A DNA stretch of 48,791 nucleotides from a virus. The number at the start of each line of letters is the position of its first letter. Within the stretch, counting starts at the first letter, position 1. Below, in pieces: positions 17,080 through 26,342 of the stretch. Position numbers and translations under genes: made by a program. The notes under the pieces were generated by a model that worked only from the letters and a program-made list of their open reading frames with translations, was not told the origin of the DNA and did no database searches. Where the stretch lies: the IMG/VR virus record IMGVR_UViG_3300037245_003379, positions 1 to 48,791 of that record. One strand, 5' to 3'.

Positions 17080-18314
17080 TGGCCTGGGATGATAGATTAA
17101 AAGAAGCAGCTTATACTTCACCGTCTGGGAATCGTTTTGTATTTTTATATGAAAATGTCTCAAAAGAAGTTGATAAAAAAACAACTGAATTTTTATTTCC
17201 CGAAAAAGACGGTGCATTTATTCAAGATCTGGGTCGCGCCGGTCGCAGATATCCATTTATGTTATTTTTTTCAGGTCCAGATTATGATTTATTATCTGAT
17301 GCATTCCTTGAAGCTCTTGAAGAAAAGGGTGCTGGAAAACTCGAACATCCCAGATATGGTGATAAAATTGTTATTCCAACTGGAAGGATAGTACAAAGAG
17401 AAGATTTGACTACAGCTGCAAATCAAGCGGTTTTTTCTGTAGTATTTTCTGAGACTATAGAAGATATAACGTTTCCAATTTCAGCACAAAATACAGGATC
17501 TATTTTATCAGCATCTGCAAATAATTTTCAAATAGAAACAGCTGATCAGTTTCAGGCAGATATTAAAATAGATAATTCATCGGAAGGGGTTTTTTTACAA
17601 AATGTTGCTTTAGCCTCAGTTCCCATTATTGATTCACTTGAAGAAATTACAGAACAAGATTCAGATATAAATGCTTCTTTCAAAACAATACTTGCAGCAT
17701 ATGAAGAACAAGTAAAAAATGTTCTTCTTGAATTAGGGGACACAGCATTGCAAGCAATATTGTTAATCAGGACTCCATCCCGCATTAAAACCGATATTAA
17801 AAATGAGGTTGATATATATACTACTTTTATAAATTCACTTATTTCAGTTATTCAGATATCTGATGGTACAAATAATCCTGATAATACATATTTATATATA
17901 AATACTATGGCCGCAACCGGATTGACCGCGCTATGCGAAGCCGCATTATTTAGTGTTATCGAAACAAGGCCGCAGGCTGTTGAAGCATCTCAAAATATTT
18001 TAGATTTATATGATGCTTTAAAATTATGGCAAGATCAAAATATTACTGCTCTTGAAATAGTTGATTCAGGAGAAACATATAATACACTTACACAAGTTGT
18101 ATCTGAAGCAGTTATTTATTTAGTAAATGTAAGTTTTGATCTTCCCCAGGAAAGAATTGAAATATTACAAAATGATAGGAATTTAATTGAATTTCTTGCT
18201 TCTGTTGGTTTAAATGTTGAATCTAATTTTGATAATTTTATCCAATGGAATGATTTGACAGCAGATGAAATTGAAATTTTGCCAAAAGATTTAGAGGTAA
18301 TTTATTATGTCTAA
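17079..18314 (+). CDS. Mu gp43-like baseplate/tail protein (DNA circularisation family N-terminus)
   Basis: Residues 1-90 (AWDDRLKEAAYTSPSGNRF, then EFLFPEKDGAFIQDLGRAGRRYPF) match the 'DNA circulation protein N-terminal' family found in Mu-like tails, despite the name a baseplate or tail-hub component. The remaining 300 residues are helical and less conserved. I choose ATG 17079, overlapping the previous stop as TGATG; a TTG one codon upstream is possible. It overlaps the next gene by 8 bp. Confidence 0.8.
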   Translation: MAWDDRLKEAAYTSPSGNRFVFLYENVSKEVDKKTTEFLFPEKDGAFIQDLGRAGRRYPFMLFFSGPDYDLLSDAFLEALEEKGAGKLEHPRYGDKIVIPTGRIVQREDLTTAANQAVFSVVFSETIEDITFPISAQNTGSILSASANNFQIETADQFQADIKIDNSSEGVFLQNVALASVPIIDSLEEITEQDSDINASFKTILAAYEEQVKNVLLELGDTALQAILLIRTPSRIKTDIKNEVDIYTTFINSLISVIQISDGTNNPDNTYLYINTMAATGLTALCEAALFSVIETRPQAVEASQNILDLYDALKLWQDQNITALEIVDSGETYNTLTQVVSEAVIYLVNVSFDLPQERIEILQNDRNLIEFLASVGLNVESNFDNFIQWNDLTADEIEILPKDLEVIYYV

Positions 18315-19590
18315 GTCCTATACTGTTGTTTCAGGTGATAGACTGACTCGAATATCCCAAAGATTTTATGGAATACCCGAAAAATATCCGTTAATAATTC
18401 AATCAAATCCTATACTTGGTGAAAGACAAATAAAAGGTATTCTTGCTGCTGATGGATTACCGATAATTTATCCTGGACAGATTTTAATTATTCCAGATGA
18501 AACAATTGTTATAGTTAATCAAATTGAAAAAAGAGAGCCATCTGAAAGTATAGATACAGAATTTGAAAATGCTTTAATTGTTATTATAGATAACTTGAGT
18601 TTCCAATTTTTCAGTAGTTATACAATAATAAGTAATATAGGATCTCTTGATACGATTTCTATTGCTTCACCTTATTTTGATACACCTGAATATAGAAACA
18701 CTTTTCAGCCATTACATTATAAATCTGCTGCAATCTATTATGGTAAAGATTTATTTTTTAATGGAATTCTTATAGCTCCAAATTCTCAAATTGAACCACA
18801 ATCTGAAACAATGAATTTAAATTTTTATCCCAAATGTGGCATATTACAAGATTGTCCGTTGCCTATTTCTTATTATCCAATTGAATTAAATAATCTTAAT
18901 TTAAAACAGATAGCTGAAACAGTGGCAAGTGTTTTTTCAATAAAGGTAGAATTTATCGGAGATCCAGGCGCATCATTTGAAAAAGTTGGTTTATCACCTA
19001 CGGAAAAACCGCTTAATTTTTTAATAGGACTTGCAAAGAAAAGAGGTTTTTTAATTACGAATAATATAAATGGTGATTTATTGATCTGGAAAGCAGAGAT
19101 ATCAAATCCAGTTGCATTTGTGAAAGAAGGTGAATTACCTTTTATTTCTTGTACACCTTCATTTGATCCTCAAAATTATTATTCATCGATTACCGGATTA
19201 ACACCTGAAACAGAAGAAAAAGAAGCCGATTCGTATACATGGGAAAATCCATTTTTATCAGGTATTTCCAGACCTTTAACAATTGAAATAAACGATATAG
19301 AAAATGGTGATTTAAAATCAGCGGTTGAAGCTGCAGCAGGCAGAATGTTTGCACAAAATAAATATCCGCTTGTTCTAAACACTCATAGAGATGAAAATAA
19401 TAATTTTTTTCAAAAAAATACAATGATTCGATCATTGGCCCCTAAATCAAATATTTATAATGAGACTGATTTTTTAATTGAGAAGGCTATTCTAACTCGC
19501 ACGATACAAGGGGATACAGCACAAATCAATCAAATATTACCTGGTGCATATACTGGAGAATTGCCCGAGGTGGTCCCATGGGAGCCATAG
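18307..19590 (+). CDS. baseplate hub protein (Mu gp44/P2 gpD-like) with N-terminal LysM
   Basis: The first 65 residues are a LysM-like domain (SYTVVSGDRLTRISQRFYG ... IYPGQILIIP) that can bind glycan or stabilise the hub. The rest (about 75-427) resembles the gpD/gp27-type hub: FENALIVIIDNLSFQFFSSYT, the DLFFNGILIAP strand and FLIGLAKKRGFLITNNINGDLLI. In P2 the LysM part (gpX) and hub (gpD) are separate genes; here they are fused. It joins the spike gene with a 13-bp overlap. Confidence 0.8.
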   Translation: MSKSYTVVSGDRLTRISQRFYGIPEKYPLIIQSNPILGERQIKGILAADGLPIIYPGQILIIPDETIVIVNQIEKREPSESIDTEFENALIVIIDNLSFQFFSSYTIISNIGSLDTISIASPYFDTPEYRNTFQPLHYKSAAIYYGKDLFFNGILIAPNSQIEPQSETMNLNFYPKCGILQDCPLPISYYPIELNNLNLKQIAETVASVFSIKVEFIGDPGASFEKVGLSPTEKPLNFLIGLAKKRGFLITNNINGDLLIWKAEISNPVAFVKEGELPFISCTPSFDPQNYYSSITGLTPETEEKEADSYTWENPFLSGISRPLTIEINDIENGDLKSAVEAAAGRMFAQNKYPLVLNTHRDENNNFFQKNTMIRSLAPKSNIYNETDFLIEKAILTRTIQGDTAQINQILPGAYTGELPEVVPWEP

Positions 19591-20072
19591 GAAAACTAAT
19601 TAGTACAAAAATCGAAAATTATGTTATGGGTATTGTTCAGAAAAAACTCAAAGAAAATAAAGATGGATCTTTCTTTTCTCCTTCTGGTGATGATTCGCCG
19701 CCTTTGCCCGATGATAAAATATGTATGATTTCTATTGATGGTTCTGGCAAGTTTGCTTTTATAGGTTCTTTAATGATTACACAGGGGGCAAATCCGGGCG
19801 AAAAAATTCTTTATAGCAGGGATTCAAATGGAAATATTAAAGGTAAAATATATATAAATAAGAATAGTGAAATTGTTTTTAATGATGGGACTGATTTTGC
19901 AGTTGCCTTTAATAAGCTTAAGATTGAATTTGATAAATTAAATACTGCATTCAATGGACATACACATGTTTATTCACCCGGCCCATCTCCGCCTATTGTT
20001 ACAGCCTCGCCGTTGCCACAATCTACTGCTATAATAGATAATACCAAAGTTGACAAAGTGAGGTTACCATGA
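19578..20072 (+). CDS. tail spike / central baseplate needle (Mu gp45, P2 gpV-like)
   Basis: A 164-aa protein with an OB-like N-terminal part and a C-terminal segment with short strand repeats. Near the end is NGHTHVYSPGP: an HxH pair (H127/H129 region) followed by proline-rich turns, as in P2 gpV and Mu gp45, where histidines at the needle tip bind an iron ion. The trimeric needle pierces the outer membrane. Position after the hub agrees. Confidence 0.8.
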   Translation: MGAIGKLISTKIENYVMGIVQKKLKENKDGSFFSPSGDDSPPLPDDKICMISIDGSGKFAFIGSLMITQGANPGEKILYSRDSNGNIKGKIYINKNSEIVFNDGTDFAVAFNKLKIEFDKLNTAFNGHTHVYSPGPSPPIVTASPLPQSTAIIDNTKVDKVRLP

Positions 20073-20653
20073 ATTTTGAAGGCGATGTATTATTATTATC
20101 TACTCCAGATGGTGGAGATCTTGAAATTGAAAATAATTTTATCATAGGGACCGGCGGTTTTGAAACAGCATCTTATTTATCATTATTTGGCGGGAATAAA
20201 AGAGATGATGGAACTACAGCGCAAAGCAAAAAATCATGGTGGGGAAATCAGCTTGATGATAATGAACCTAATAAAAAATTGATTTCCAGAACACAAAATT
20301 TCATGTTATCAAATCCGGCTACACCTGGAAATTTGAATAAGATAATAGAGAATGCAAAACTTGATTTAGCATGGTTTAGGGATGAGGGAATCTGTGATAC
20401 AATCGAGGTAACTGGAAGAATCCCTGAACCGGATAGACTTGAATTATCAATCAGAGCATTAAAGAATGGCGAATTGCTGGGTGATTTTAAATTTCTGGAG
20501 AATTGGAAAGCGGCAGAAAGTAATCCTATATTTAAAGCGCCTGATAAGCCATCTTTTATAGCTACATATGAACAGTTTGTTACTACAGATGGATTTGAAT
20601 TTATAACAACCGATAATAAGGGATTATCATCAAGATCAATAGTGGAGATTTAA
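20069..20653 (+). CDS. baseplate protein, Mu gp46-like
   Basis: The 194-aa protein has the GP46 signature: a short N-terminal strand, DGGDLEIENNFIIGTGGFETASYLSLFGG, KKSWWGNQL and a second half with RDEGICDTIEVTGRIPEPDRLELSI (read in parts). These proteins are counterparts of T4 gp25 and join the baseplate wedge to the sheath. It overlaps the previous stop by 4 bp. Confidence 0.85.
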   Translation: MNFEGDVLLLSTPDGGDLEIENNFIIGTGGFETASYLSLFGGNKRDDGTTAQSKKSWWGNQLDDNEPNKKLISRTQNFMLSNPATPGNLNKIIENAKLDLAWFRDEGICDTIEVTGRIPEPDRLELSIRALKNGELLGDFKFLENWKAAESNPIFKAPDKPSFIATYEQFVTTDGFEFITTDNKGLSSRSIVEI

Positions 20654-20654
20654 C

Positions 20655-21161
20655 ATGGGCGAACAAAGAGAACCTATTTTCTATTCAGATTTAGAATCTG
20701 CGGAAGCATTAAAAGATACACATATTTTTCCGATTGAGCAGGATGATTCAGGGGGGATTAGGCGACAGAAAAAATTAACTTTCCAGGGATTAAGAAATTG
20801 GCTTGATTCTATATATGATTTTCTGGGATTAACAGCCTATAAAGATAGAGTAAAAACCAAAGTCTTATGGACAGGACCTTTGTCTGTTGTTTCTACTCCG
20901 ACTATTTTAGATGGCGGGGAGTCTTTTGATGATTGGGATTTAATACAGTTTGACGTTGTATTAGTGAGTGACACAGTATTAAGTAACCCGTCTACATCTG
21001 TTACCTCATTTGGAAAAGACGGCATAGGAACAGGTGCTTTATCTTTTTTTAATGGTACAGATAGATTGATAATAAACAAGGTATCAAACACAAGCTTTCA
21101 AATTATAACAAAACAAATGGCATTAGCAAATGTAAGCAGAATAATAGGAATATCATTATGA
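20655..21161 (+). CDS. tail-fibre-like small protein
   Basis: The 168-aa protein starts with a segment like the N-terminus of many tail fibres (DTHIFPIEQDDSGG, then KKLTFQGLRNWL) and ends with a beta-rich domain seen at the tips of short fibres (VLWTGPLSVV, the 'bond to virion, then small knob' layout). It lies between two baseplate genes. It may be an adaptor or a short fibre; exact family unknown. Confidence 0.5.
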   Translation: MGEQREPIFYSDLESAEALKDTHIFPIEQDDSGGIRRQKKLTFQGLRNWLDSIYDFLGLTAYKDRVKTKVLWTGPLSVVSTPTILDGGESFDDWDLIQFDVVLVSDTVLSNPSTSVTSFGKDGIGTGALSFFNGTDRLIINKVSNTSFQIITKQMALANVSRIIGISL

Positions 21162-21334
21162 CAATATTATTAGACACAGATAATAAGAAAATCCTTTCAA
21201 TTTCTTCAGGCGGTTTTGTAGATAAAATTTTAAACACTCGCAAATATACTGGAGAAATTCCAGAAATAAACGAAGAGAAAAATGAATATATAGAATGGGA
21301 TGATATAAATAAAAAGATCATCATAAAGGCATAA
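21158..21334 (+). CDS. small hypothetical tail-region protein (58 aa)
   Basis: ATG 21158 overlaps the preceding stop as ATGA, and the frame is open to TAA 21332-21334. The product starts MTILLDTDNKKILSI and is acidic, ending in KKIIIKA. The tight overlap and the spacing of 2 bp to the next ATG support a real gene. It resembles short proteins that link fibres to the baseplate only in its location; no family recognised. Confidence 0.65.
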   Translation: MTILLDTDNKKILSISSGGFVDKILNTRKYTGEIPEINEEKNEYIEWDDINKKIIIKA

Positions 21335-21336
21335 TA

Positions 21337-22545
21337 ATGGCAAATAATAGAACAATAAAACAAATAGAACAGCTTATAATTGATCAGTTAGAAGCTCAAT
21401 TCAATTTTAAAATTCCTCTTTTATCTAAAGCTTTTAATAGAACGGTTGCGCGTGTTCTTGCGGCCGTGTGGATGATAAATTATAAAGCTGGAAATTGGAT
21501 GTTGTTACAGCTTTTTGTAAGTACTGCAAGTTTTAAATCTATTACTATTTTTGGAAAAACGATAACACCTCTTATCGAATGGGGGCGTTTAATTGGTGTC
21601 GGTGATCCATTAGCTTCAACTGCTTCAAGATTATCAATTAATGTTACTGTTAATTCACCTGCAGAAACTTTATTTTCCGGAACTCAATTTGTATCAACTA
21701 TAAATGGATTTACATATATAACAGATCAAGATTATGTTTTAGCAGGCCCTATAGATACAATAGAAGTTGTATCAACTCAACCAGGCACGCAGGGAAATCT
21801 TGAATCAGGAGATCCTATTAGCCTGGTAAATCCTCTTGGAATTATTGACCGTGACGCAGTTGTCAATACTGTAATTACTTCAGGTGTAGATTCTGAAACT
21901 GAAACAGACTATAGAGCAAGAGTGGAAGAAAAATTTAAAGAACGTCCACAAGGCGGTGCTTTAGTTGATTATAGAATCTGGTCTTCTGAAGTTCCTGGAG
22001 TTAGTCAAACTTTTTGGTATACGGCCAGTATTCCAACTCATGTAATAGGTTATGTAGCTGGTGATATTGATATCTTTCCACAAAGAATCCCTAATTCAGC
22101 TTTATTACTTGCGGTCGGTGATGCAGTAGATTTTGAAACATTAAACGGAAATAAGGTTGGGAACCGAAGGCCAATAGGTGCAATAATTGATCCAGCAGCT
22201 GATAAATCATATACAAATATTAAATCAATTATTTTAAAAGAATTTAATGTAGATGTAATTGATTTAGTAGTTGATGATCCTGTTACTGTTAAAGCTTTGA
22301 TATCTGATGCTCTTATAGCATATTTTTTGGAACGTGAACCATTTATTGAAGGTCTTTCTTTTCCGCCAGTTAGAAATGTAGTTCAACAATCTCAGATTAT
22401 AGGATTGGTTCAAAATATTGTTACAGCAAACAATGGAACATTTTTAACGGCAATTGTTGAACTTGATACAGTAACGGTTCCTAATTACACTTTGCAAGAA
22501 GGCGAAATAACTGAATTAAATTTACTCACATTTAATGGGGTCTGA
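21337..22545 (+). CDS. baseplate J-like protein, Mu gp47
   Basis: The 402-aa protein has the baseplate-J layout: residues around 130-165 (ESGDPISLVNPLGIID preceded by STQPGTQGNL) and the core GVDSETETDYRARVEEKFKE with GGALVDYRIW, followed by alternating domains. This is the main wedge protein (counterpart of T4 gp6). It overlaps the next gene by 1 bp. Confidence 0.92.
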   Translation: MANNRTIKQIEQLIIDQLEAQFNFKIPLLSKAFNRTVARVLAAVWMINYKAGNWMLLQLFVSTASFKSITIFGKTITPLIEWGRLIGVGDPLASTASRLSINVTVNSPAETLFSGTQFVSTINGFTYITDQDYVLAGPIDTIEVVSTQPGTQGNLESGDPISLVNPLGIIDRDAVVNTVITSGVDSETETDYRARVEEKFKERPQGGALVDYRIWSSEVPGVSQTFWYTASIPTHVIGYVAGDIDIFPQRIPNSALLLAVGDAVDFETLNGNKVGNRRPIGAIIDPAADKSYTNIKSIILKEFNVDVIDLVVDDPVTVKALISDALIAYFLEREPFIEGLSFPPVRNVVQQSQIIGLVQNIVTANNGTFLTAIVELDTVTVPNYTLQEGEITELNLLTFNGV

Positions 22546-23327
22546 TGAAATTTTTCAAGATTTTTAAATTATTATTTCCATTCTCAAATGCTTTTTCACT
22601 TTTTATAAATAAAAGACTTTCACAATTTATAAAAGGGTTATCTGCATTACCTCAAGATTTAAAAGAATATATTCAAAATATTTATCTTGATTTATTCCCT
22701 GATACTACAAGATTGCTTGATAAATGGAATGAAACTTTTGGAATTGGCTTCCCGGCAAAAATAGAAGATGATCAAAGAATGGATCTTGATACAACATGGA
22801 AGGCTCAAGGCGGCCAAGGTTTTGAATATATACAAAATGTTTTAAATAATGCCGGTTTTGATGTTCAGGTTCATGAAAATAATCCTCCTGTTGATCCTGA
22901 TCTATTTTTAAATAGTATTCCAATCATGGTTGCAAATGGCCCGGCTGCATTTGCGGGCAATGATCAGGCTTTTGCGGGGAAAACAGGGGGGGATCTTTTA
23001 GTCAATGGTCCTATTGTTACCAATACTCCAATTTATGAATCAATTTGTGGAGGGGCAAATATTGTCTGCGGGAATGATCGGGCTGTTTGCGGCCAATTTG
23101 ATAAATTCGGAACTGAAGACAAAATATATCAGATTACTGATGATCCTGATTTATGGGGAGCATTCTTTTTTATCGGTGGAGATGCGACAAGAAACGCAAT
23201 TACTCATGAACTTGAAACAATAGAAAATATTGATATTCCAATTGAAAGAAAACCGGAATTTATAAGATTGATTTTAAAATTAAAACCTGTTCAAACATGG
23301 GCGGGATTGATGATAGATTATGTATAG
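22545..23327 (+). CDS. baseplate protein, Mu gp48-like
   Basis: The 260-aa protein follows baseplate J as in Mu. It has the family's helical N-terminus with LFPDTTRLLDKWNETFGI and a C-terminal beta domain ending ERKPEFIRLILKLKPVQTWAGLMIDY. A repeated glycine/alanine unit (AFAGNDQAFAGK, then ICGGANIVCGNDRAVCG) in the middle looks like short beta-turn repeats. It probably connects fibres to the wedge. Confidence 0.8.
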   Translation: MKFFKIFKLLFPFSNAFSLFINKRLSQFIKGLSALPQDLKEYIQNIYLDLFPDTTRLLDKWNETFGIGFPAKIEDDQRMDLDTTWKAQGGQGFEYIQNVLNNAGFDVQVHENNPPVDPDLFLNSIPIMVANGPAAFAGNDQAFAGKTGGDLLVNGPIVTNTPIYESICGGANIVCGNDRAVCGQFDKFGTEDKIYQITDDPDLWGAFFFIGGDATRNAITHELETIENIDIPIERKPEFIRLILKLKPVQTWAGLMIDYV

Positions 23328-23335
23328 GGGGATTT

Positions 23336-24172
23336 ATGATAAATTTACTTTCAACTTTTACTAATACAAATGCTGTAGCCTTCCCGGATACAGAAGCAGT
23401 CAATTCATCTGGCGGGGCTGCCACAGATGGAACTGAATTTATTGCACCACTGGTTAATGATGGAATTTGGGGCTGGATGCAGGCATTATTAGATTATACA
23501 GGGCAAACACCGAATGGAATAACAGAAGCGCCGGGGGCTTCGCAGATACTTGAAAGTCTCAGAAGATTTGAAACACCAGGTAAAATCATTGCTGCTTGCT
23601 GGAATGATGATCCGGCCACACTTGGAATAAGAGCGTTATTGTTAACAGGTCAGGGAATATTAAGGGCAAATTATACCGAACTTGATGCATTGGTTTATGT
23701 CGGTGATGGTAATAATCCTTCAGCTGCTGTCTTTTATCACGCTGATGATGCCGGTGGAGCTGTAAGAAATACAGCCGGTGTTTATTTAATATTGCCAGAC
23801 GCGCGGGGCCGTGTTGTTCGTGGACTTGATTTAACTGGTTCTGTAGATCCCGATGGAGCTTCAAGAGAATTGGGTGATTTTCAGGGTCATGCCTTTATGG
23901 ATCATCAACATATATCAGGGGGATTTATCCAAAACACTGATGCAAATGTTAATGTATGGGGTTATAAAACCAGTAATCCAGCAGGTCAAGAAACTGCTTC
24001 AGAATTTGTAACAGGAGGCACGGAAGGTGGAGAAAAATTAACAGCTGTATCTCCTGCAAGTGAAGCAACATTAGCAGCTATGACTAATGAAATTATTATT
24101 AATGATCCCGAAACCGATGATGATGAATCCAGAATGATAAACGTTGCCGCTAATTTAGCAATAACATATTAA
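23336..24172 (+). CDS. tail fibre with collar-type domain
   Basis: I choose ATG 23336, which has GGGGG 5-10 nt upstream, rather than an in-frame ATG 39 bp earlier inside the previous gene; this gives 278 aa. The C-terminal half contains the tail-collar pattern (LPDARGRVVRGLDLTG, GASRELGDFQGHAFMDHQH), as in phage receptor-binding fibres. The histidine-rich DHQH is common at trimer cores. This is the best candidate for host recognition. Confidence 0.8.
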   Translation: MINLLSTFTNTNAVAFPDTEAVNSSGGAATDGTEFIAPLVNDGIWGWMQALLDYTGQTPNGITEAPGASQILESLRRFETPGKIIAACWNDDPATLGIRALLLTGQGILRANYTELDALVYVGDGNNPSAAVFYHADDAGGAVRNTAGVYLILPDARGRVVRGLDLTGSVDPDGASRELGDFQGHAFMDHQHISGGFIQNTDANVNVWGYKTSNPAGQETASEFVTGGTEGGEKLTAVSPASEATLAAMTNEIIINDPETDDDESRMINVAANLAITY

Positions 24173-24182
24173 GGAGCAAAAA

Positions 24183-25064
24183 ATGTATACAGTAATCACA
24201 AAAGAAGTAGATGGCTTGAATATAGTTTTGGGAATTGACACTGAAAAAATAGATCCCATTGCTACCGCAAAAAGAATAAAAACATATCTTGAAGCATCGA
24301 ATGAATATAAGGCTAAAAAAGTCAGATTTGATAAAATCAGGGGTTTAAGTGAATCAAATAATAGCCTTGATATTCAGGGTAAAAATATTATTCAAAGGGC
24401 TTGTAATAGACTCAGCAAGATTCCAAATGATGTAAGGGAATCAGATCTAACAGCAGGTGAAACATCATCATTAAATAAATATAACAATCTCAAAGTCAGA
24501 AATAATGATGAAATTAAAAAAATTACTGCTGAATTCCCAGAAGTAGAAAAGAATCTAAAATTAAAAAAAACTGAACTTATAAAAAAACATGGTATTTATT
24601 TTAATTTAAAAAATGAATATGAAAATACAATCTGCGACAAGGATGCAAAAATTTTAAAAAGTAAATTAAAAATAATTTCCGGCCAGAAAAAATTTGTTCT
24701 TATCGATGGATCTATTATTGATGATCTCAGAAGCAAAACATTTTATGCTAAAATATCTGGAAGATGGGAAAAGATAGAAGTTAAATTATTATCTGATACA
24801 GTGGATACAGGTATTTTTTGCTTGATGGAAGATTTGACAGATGATGAAAAGGCCGAAATATCTGTACAATTTGAAACCGATAGAATAGCAGATTTATCGG
24901 CTGAAGATAAAGAGACTGAAAAAGGTATGTATCTTGATTCACTTATAAATCAGGCAGGGGCAATGAGAAATAAACTTGAAATTCTTAGTGATCCTAAAGC
25001 ATTGGAGAAAGCGAAGGATTTTTATAATACTGAAAAAGTTGTTATTGAAGAAAAATATAAATAG
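24183..25064 (+). CDS. coiled-coil protein after the tail fibre, possible fibre chaperone
   Basis: A 293-aa, lysine- and glutamate-rich, mostly helical protein, the last gene of the late operon. The C-terminal 70 residues (QFETDRIADLSAEDKETEK, LINQAGAMRNKLEI) form a pattern I associate with proteins downstream of fibre genes, which act as assembly chaperones or intramolecular fibre parts. Ribosome site AAGGAGC is good. Function is inferred from place. Confidence 0.45.
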   Translation: MYTVITKEVDGLNIVLGIDTEKIDPIATAKRIKTYLEASNEYKAKKVRFDKIRGLSESNNSLDIQGKNIIQRACNRLSKIPNDVRESDLTAGETSSLNKYNNLKVRNNDEIKKITAEFPEVEKNLKLKKTELIKKHGIYFNLKNEYENTICDKDAKILKSKLKIISGQKKFVLIDGSIIDDLRSKTFYAKISGRWEKIEVKLLSDTVDTGIFCLMEDLTDDEKAEISVQFETDRIADLSAEDKETEKGMYLDSLINQAGAMRNKLEILSDPKALEKAKDFYNTEKVVIEEKYK

Positions 25065-25098
25065 CTCCCGGTCTGCTCCTTAAACAGGAAGCTATTTT

Positions 25099-25126
25099 GC
25101 CTCTCTTGTAATGAGAGAGGCTTTTT
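25099..25126 (+). terminator. rho-independent terminator of the late operon
   Basis: Stem gcctctct (25099-25106) / agagaggc (25114-25121) with a 7-nt loop, followed by five T. It ends the plus-strand late operon and reaches the end of the convergent minus-strand gene. Confidence 0.85.
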
Positions 25127-25856
25127 AATTCCATTTCCAAATTTTCTGATCAATTGCAAATATATTTATATTCCCGGTTATCGGATTATAAGTTTTTATT
25201 GATCCTGAATCATGAAAATATAAAATATCATTTATCCATATTGGATTTACGGCTGGCGCAAGTGTATTCCCTGTAGCATAATCATCAGGACCAATGAATA
25301 TCTGCCCTATTTCGTTCAGCCTATCTATACTTACAATATATTTAAAAAGTGTCCCTGTAGTTGAATCAAACCAATATGAATTTTCTTGATATTCTCCTGC
25401 AGGCCACAGGCTGCGTTTCTGCCCGTTTGGAATTGTTACGGTTTTATAATTCTGTAAATCAGTTGCATTTTCTGATAATCCGGAAATGCTGAATGTGTGC
25501 CCATAATTGGAAAGCCATATTTCCCCTAATCTTTGCCATCTTGCAGTAAGAAAATAATTGTCATTAAATGAAATATTGATATCATTCATAACAGCTATTT
25601 TTGATGCAATATTGATATTTTCAATATATAAATCTTCATTGAGTTTAAATGGAATATCAGAATCAGTTATATTTTTGAATGTTCCGCTATCCACTGATAA
25701 AATAATTTTTCCAGTATTTGTTTTTTTTACCCAATTCGTCATGAATTGATATATATACCAGGGCGCAAATTCAGCATTATTTTTATAGATATGAGTGTAA
25801 TAATTATATCCACCGCCTTGTGCGTTGGCTTCAGCAGGATCTATGTTTACAAATAG
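25125..25856 (-). pseudogene. downstream part of an interrupted lipoprotein gene
   Basis: The frame is open from 25856 to the stop at 25125 and lies in the same phase as the lipoprotein gene at 25857-26210; only one TGA (25857-25859) separates them. The first ATG is at 25742, but 38 sense codons precede it, including LFVNIDPAEANAQGGG, which read as natural protein. The region (243 codons) contains repeated short blocks such as YWFDSTTGTLFKY and IWINDILYFHDSG, as in beta-propeller-type repeats. Read through the stop, the whole protein would be about 361 aa. See the finding on the UGA codon. Confidence 0.7.
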
Positions 25857-26210
25857 TCATATATCAGATCCATCTATTAAAATCTTATCAGGTATCACAA
25901 TCAATGGCTGTGAGTCCGTCACGGTTCCGAATTGATCAAAATAGTATAATGTGTCAACTATAGATATAATATTGTTGCCAGCAGGCTCTATGCTACCTGA
26001 ATAGGAAACTTTCAATCCTGTTTCATCATACAAATAAAGGTTATTATCGTCATGCAATGCAAGTATGATCGGCAATAAATCGATAATTTCGGGGTCCTCA
26101 ACGTCTTCTGTATCAATTAATTCAGTATAAACGTACGATACTATTGAATTTGGCTCTCCACAGCTCGTAAACATTAAAATTATTGAAAAAATTAATAAAA
26201 TTTTCTTCAT
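25857..26210 (-). CDS. phage-encoded lipoprotein, N-terminal part
   Basis: The 117-aa product has a type II signal peptide (KKILLIFSIILMFTSC, cysteine at residue 17) and an acidic, beta-rich mature part with repeat-like units (NNLYLYDETGLK, DTLYYFDQFGT). It has its own promoter and good ribosome site (AAGGAGC) and is not part of the late or early operons, so it is a probable lysogenic-conversion gene that changes the host surface, for example against superinfection. The reading frame ends at a TGA followed by CTA and then continues open. Function beyond lipoprotein export is unknown. Confidence 0.7.
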   Translation of the reverse strand: MKKILLIFSIILMFTSCGEPNSIVSYVYTELIDTEDVEDPEIIDLLPIILALHDDNNLYLYDETGLKVSYSGSIEPAGNNIISIVDTLYYFDQFGTVTDSQPLIVIPDKILIDGSDI

Positions 26211-26229
26211 TTTAAAGCTCCTTATATAT

Positions 26230-26257
26230 ATTATATACTTTTTTTAATAAATATCAA
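26230..26257 (-). promoter_or_regulatory. promoter of the lipoprotein gene
   Basis: On the minus strand: TTGATA (26257-26252), 16-bp spacer, TATAAT (26235-26230), then an AAGGAGC ribosome site before ATG 26210. Confidence 0.65.
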
Positions 26258-26265
26258 TAAATATT

Positions 26266-26342
26266 ATAATTAACTGTTGACAGTTGTAAATGGTTTTGAT
26301 ATACTTAATTAAGATTAAGAACAACAAAGGGGTTTAAAATGG
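26266..26342 (+). promoter_or_regulatory. operator-promoter repeat, plus-strand copy
   Basis: Consensus promoter TTGACA (26277-26282), 17 bp, TATACT (26300-26305). The palindrome aactgt-tg-acagtt (26272-26285) covers the -35 box, an obvious repressor site. The whole 77-bp block, from upstream of the palindrome to the ATG including the ribosome site, is nearly identical to the reverse complement of 39076-39153 (about two differences). Confidence 0.88.

Noticed and set aside
25857-25859. UGA reassigned to tryptophan throughout the genome
   Set aside because: Many genes end with TGA in good overlaps (ATGA, TGATG), so UGA is a working stop; a single mutation or read-through explains the lipoprotein better.
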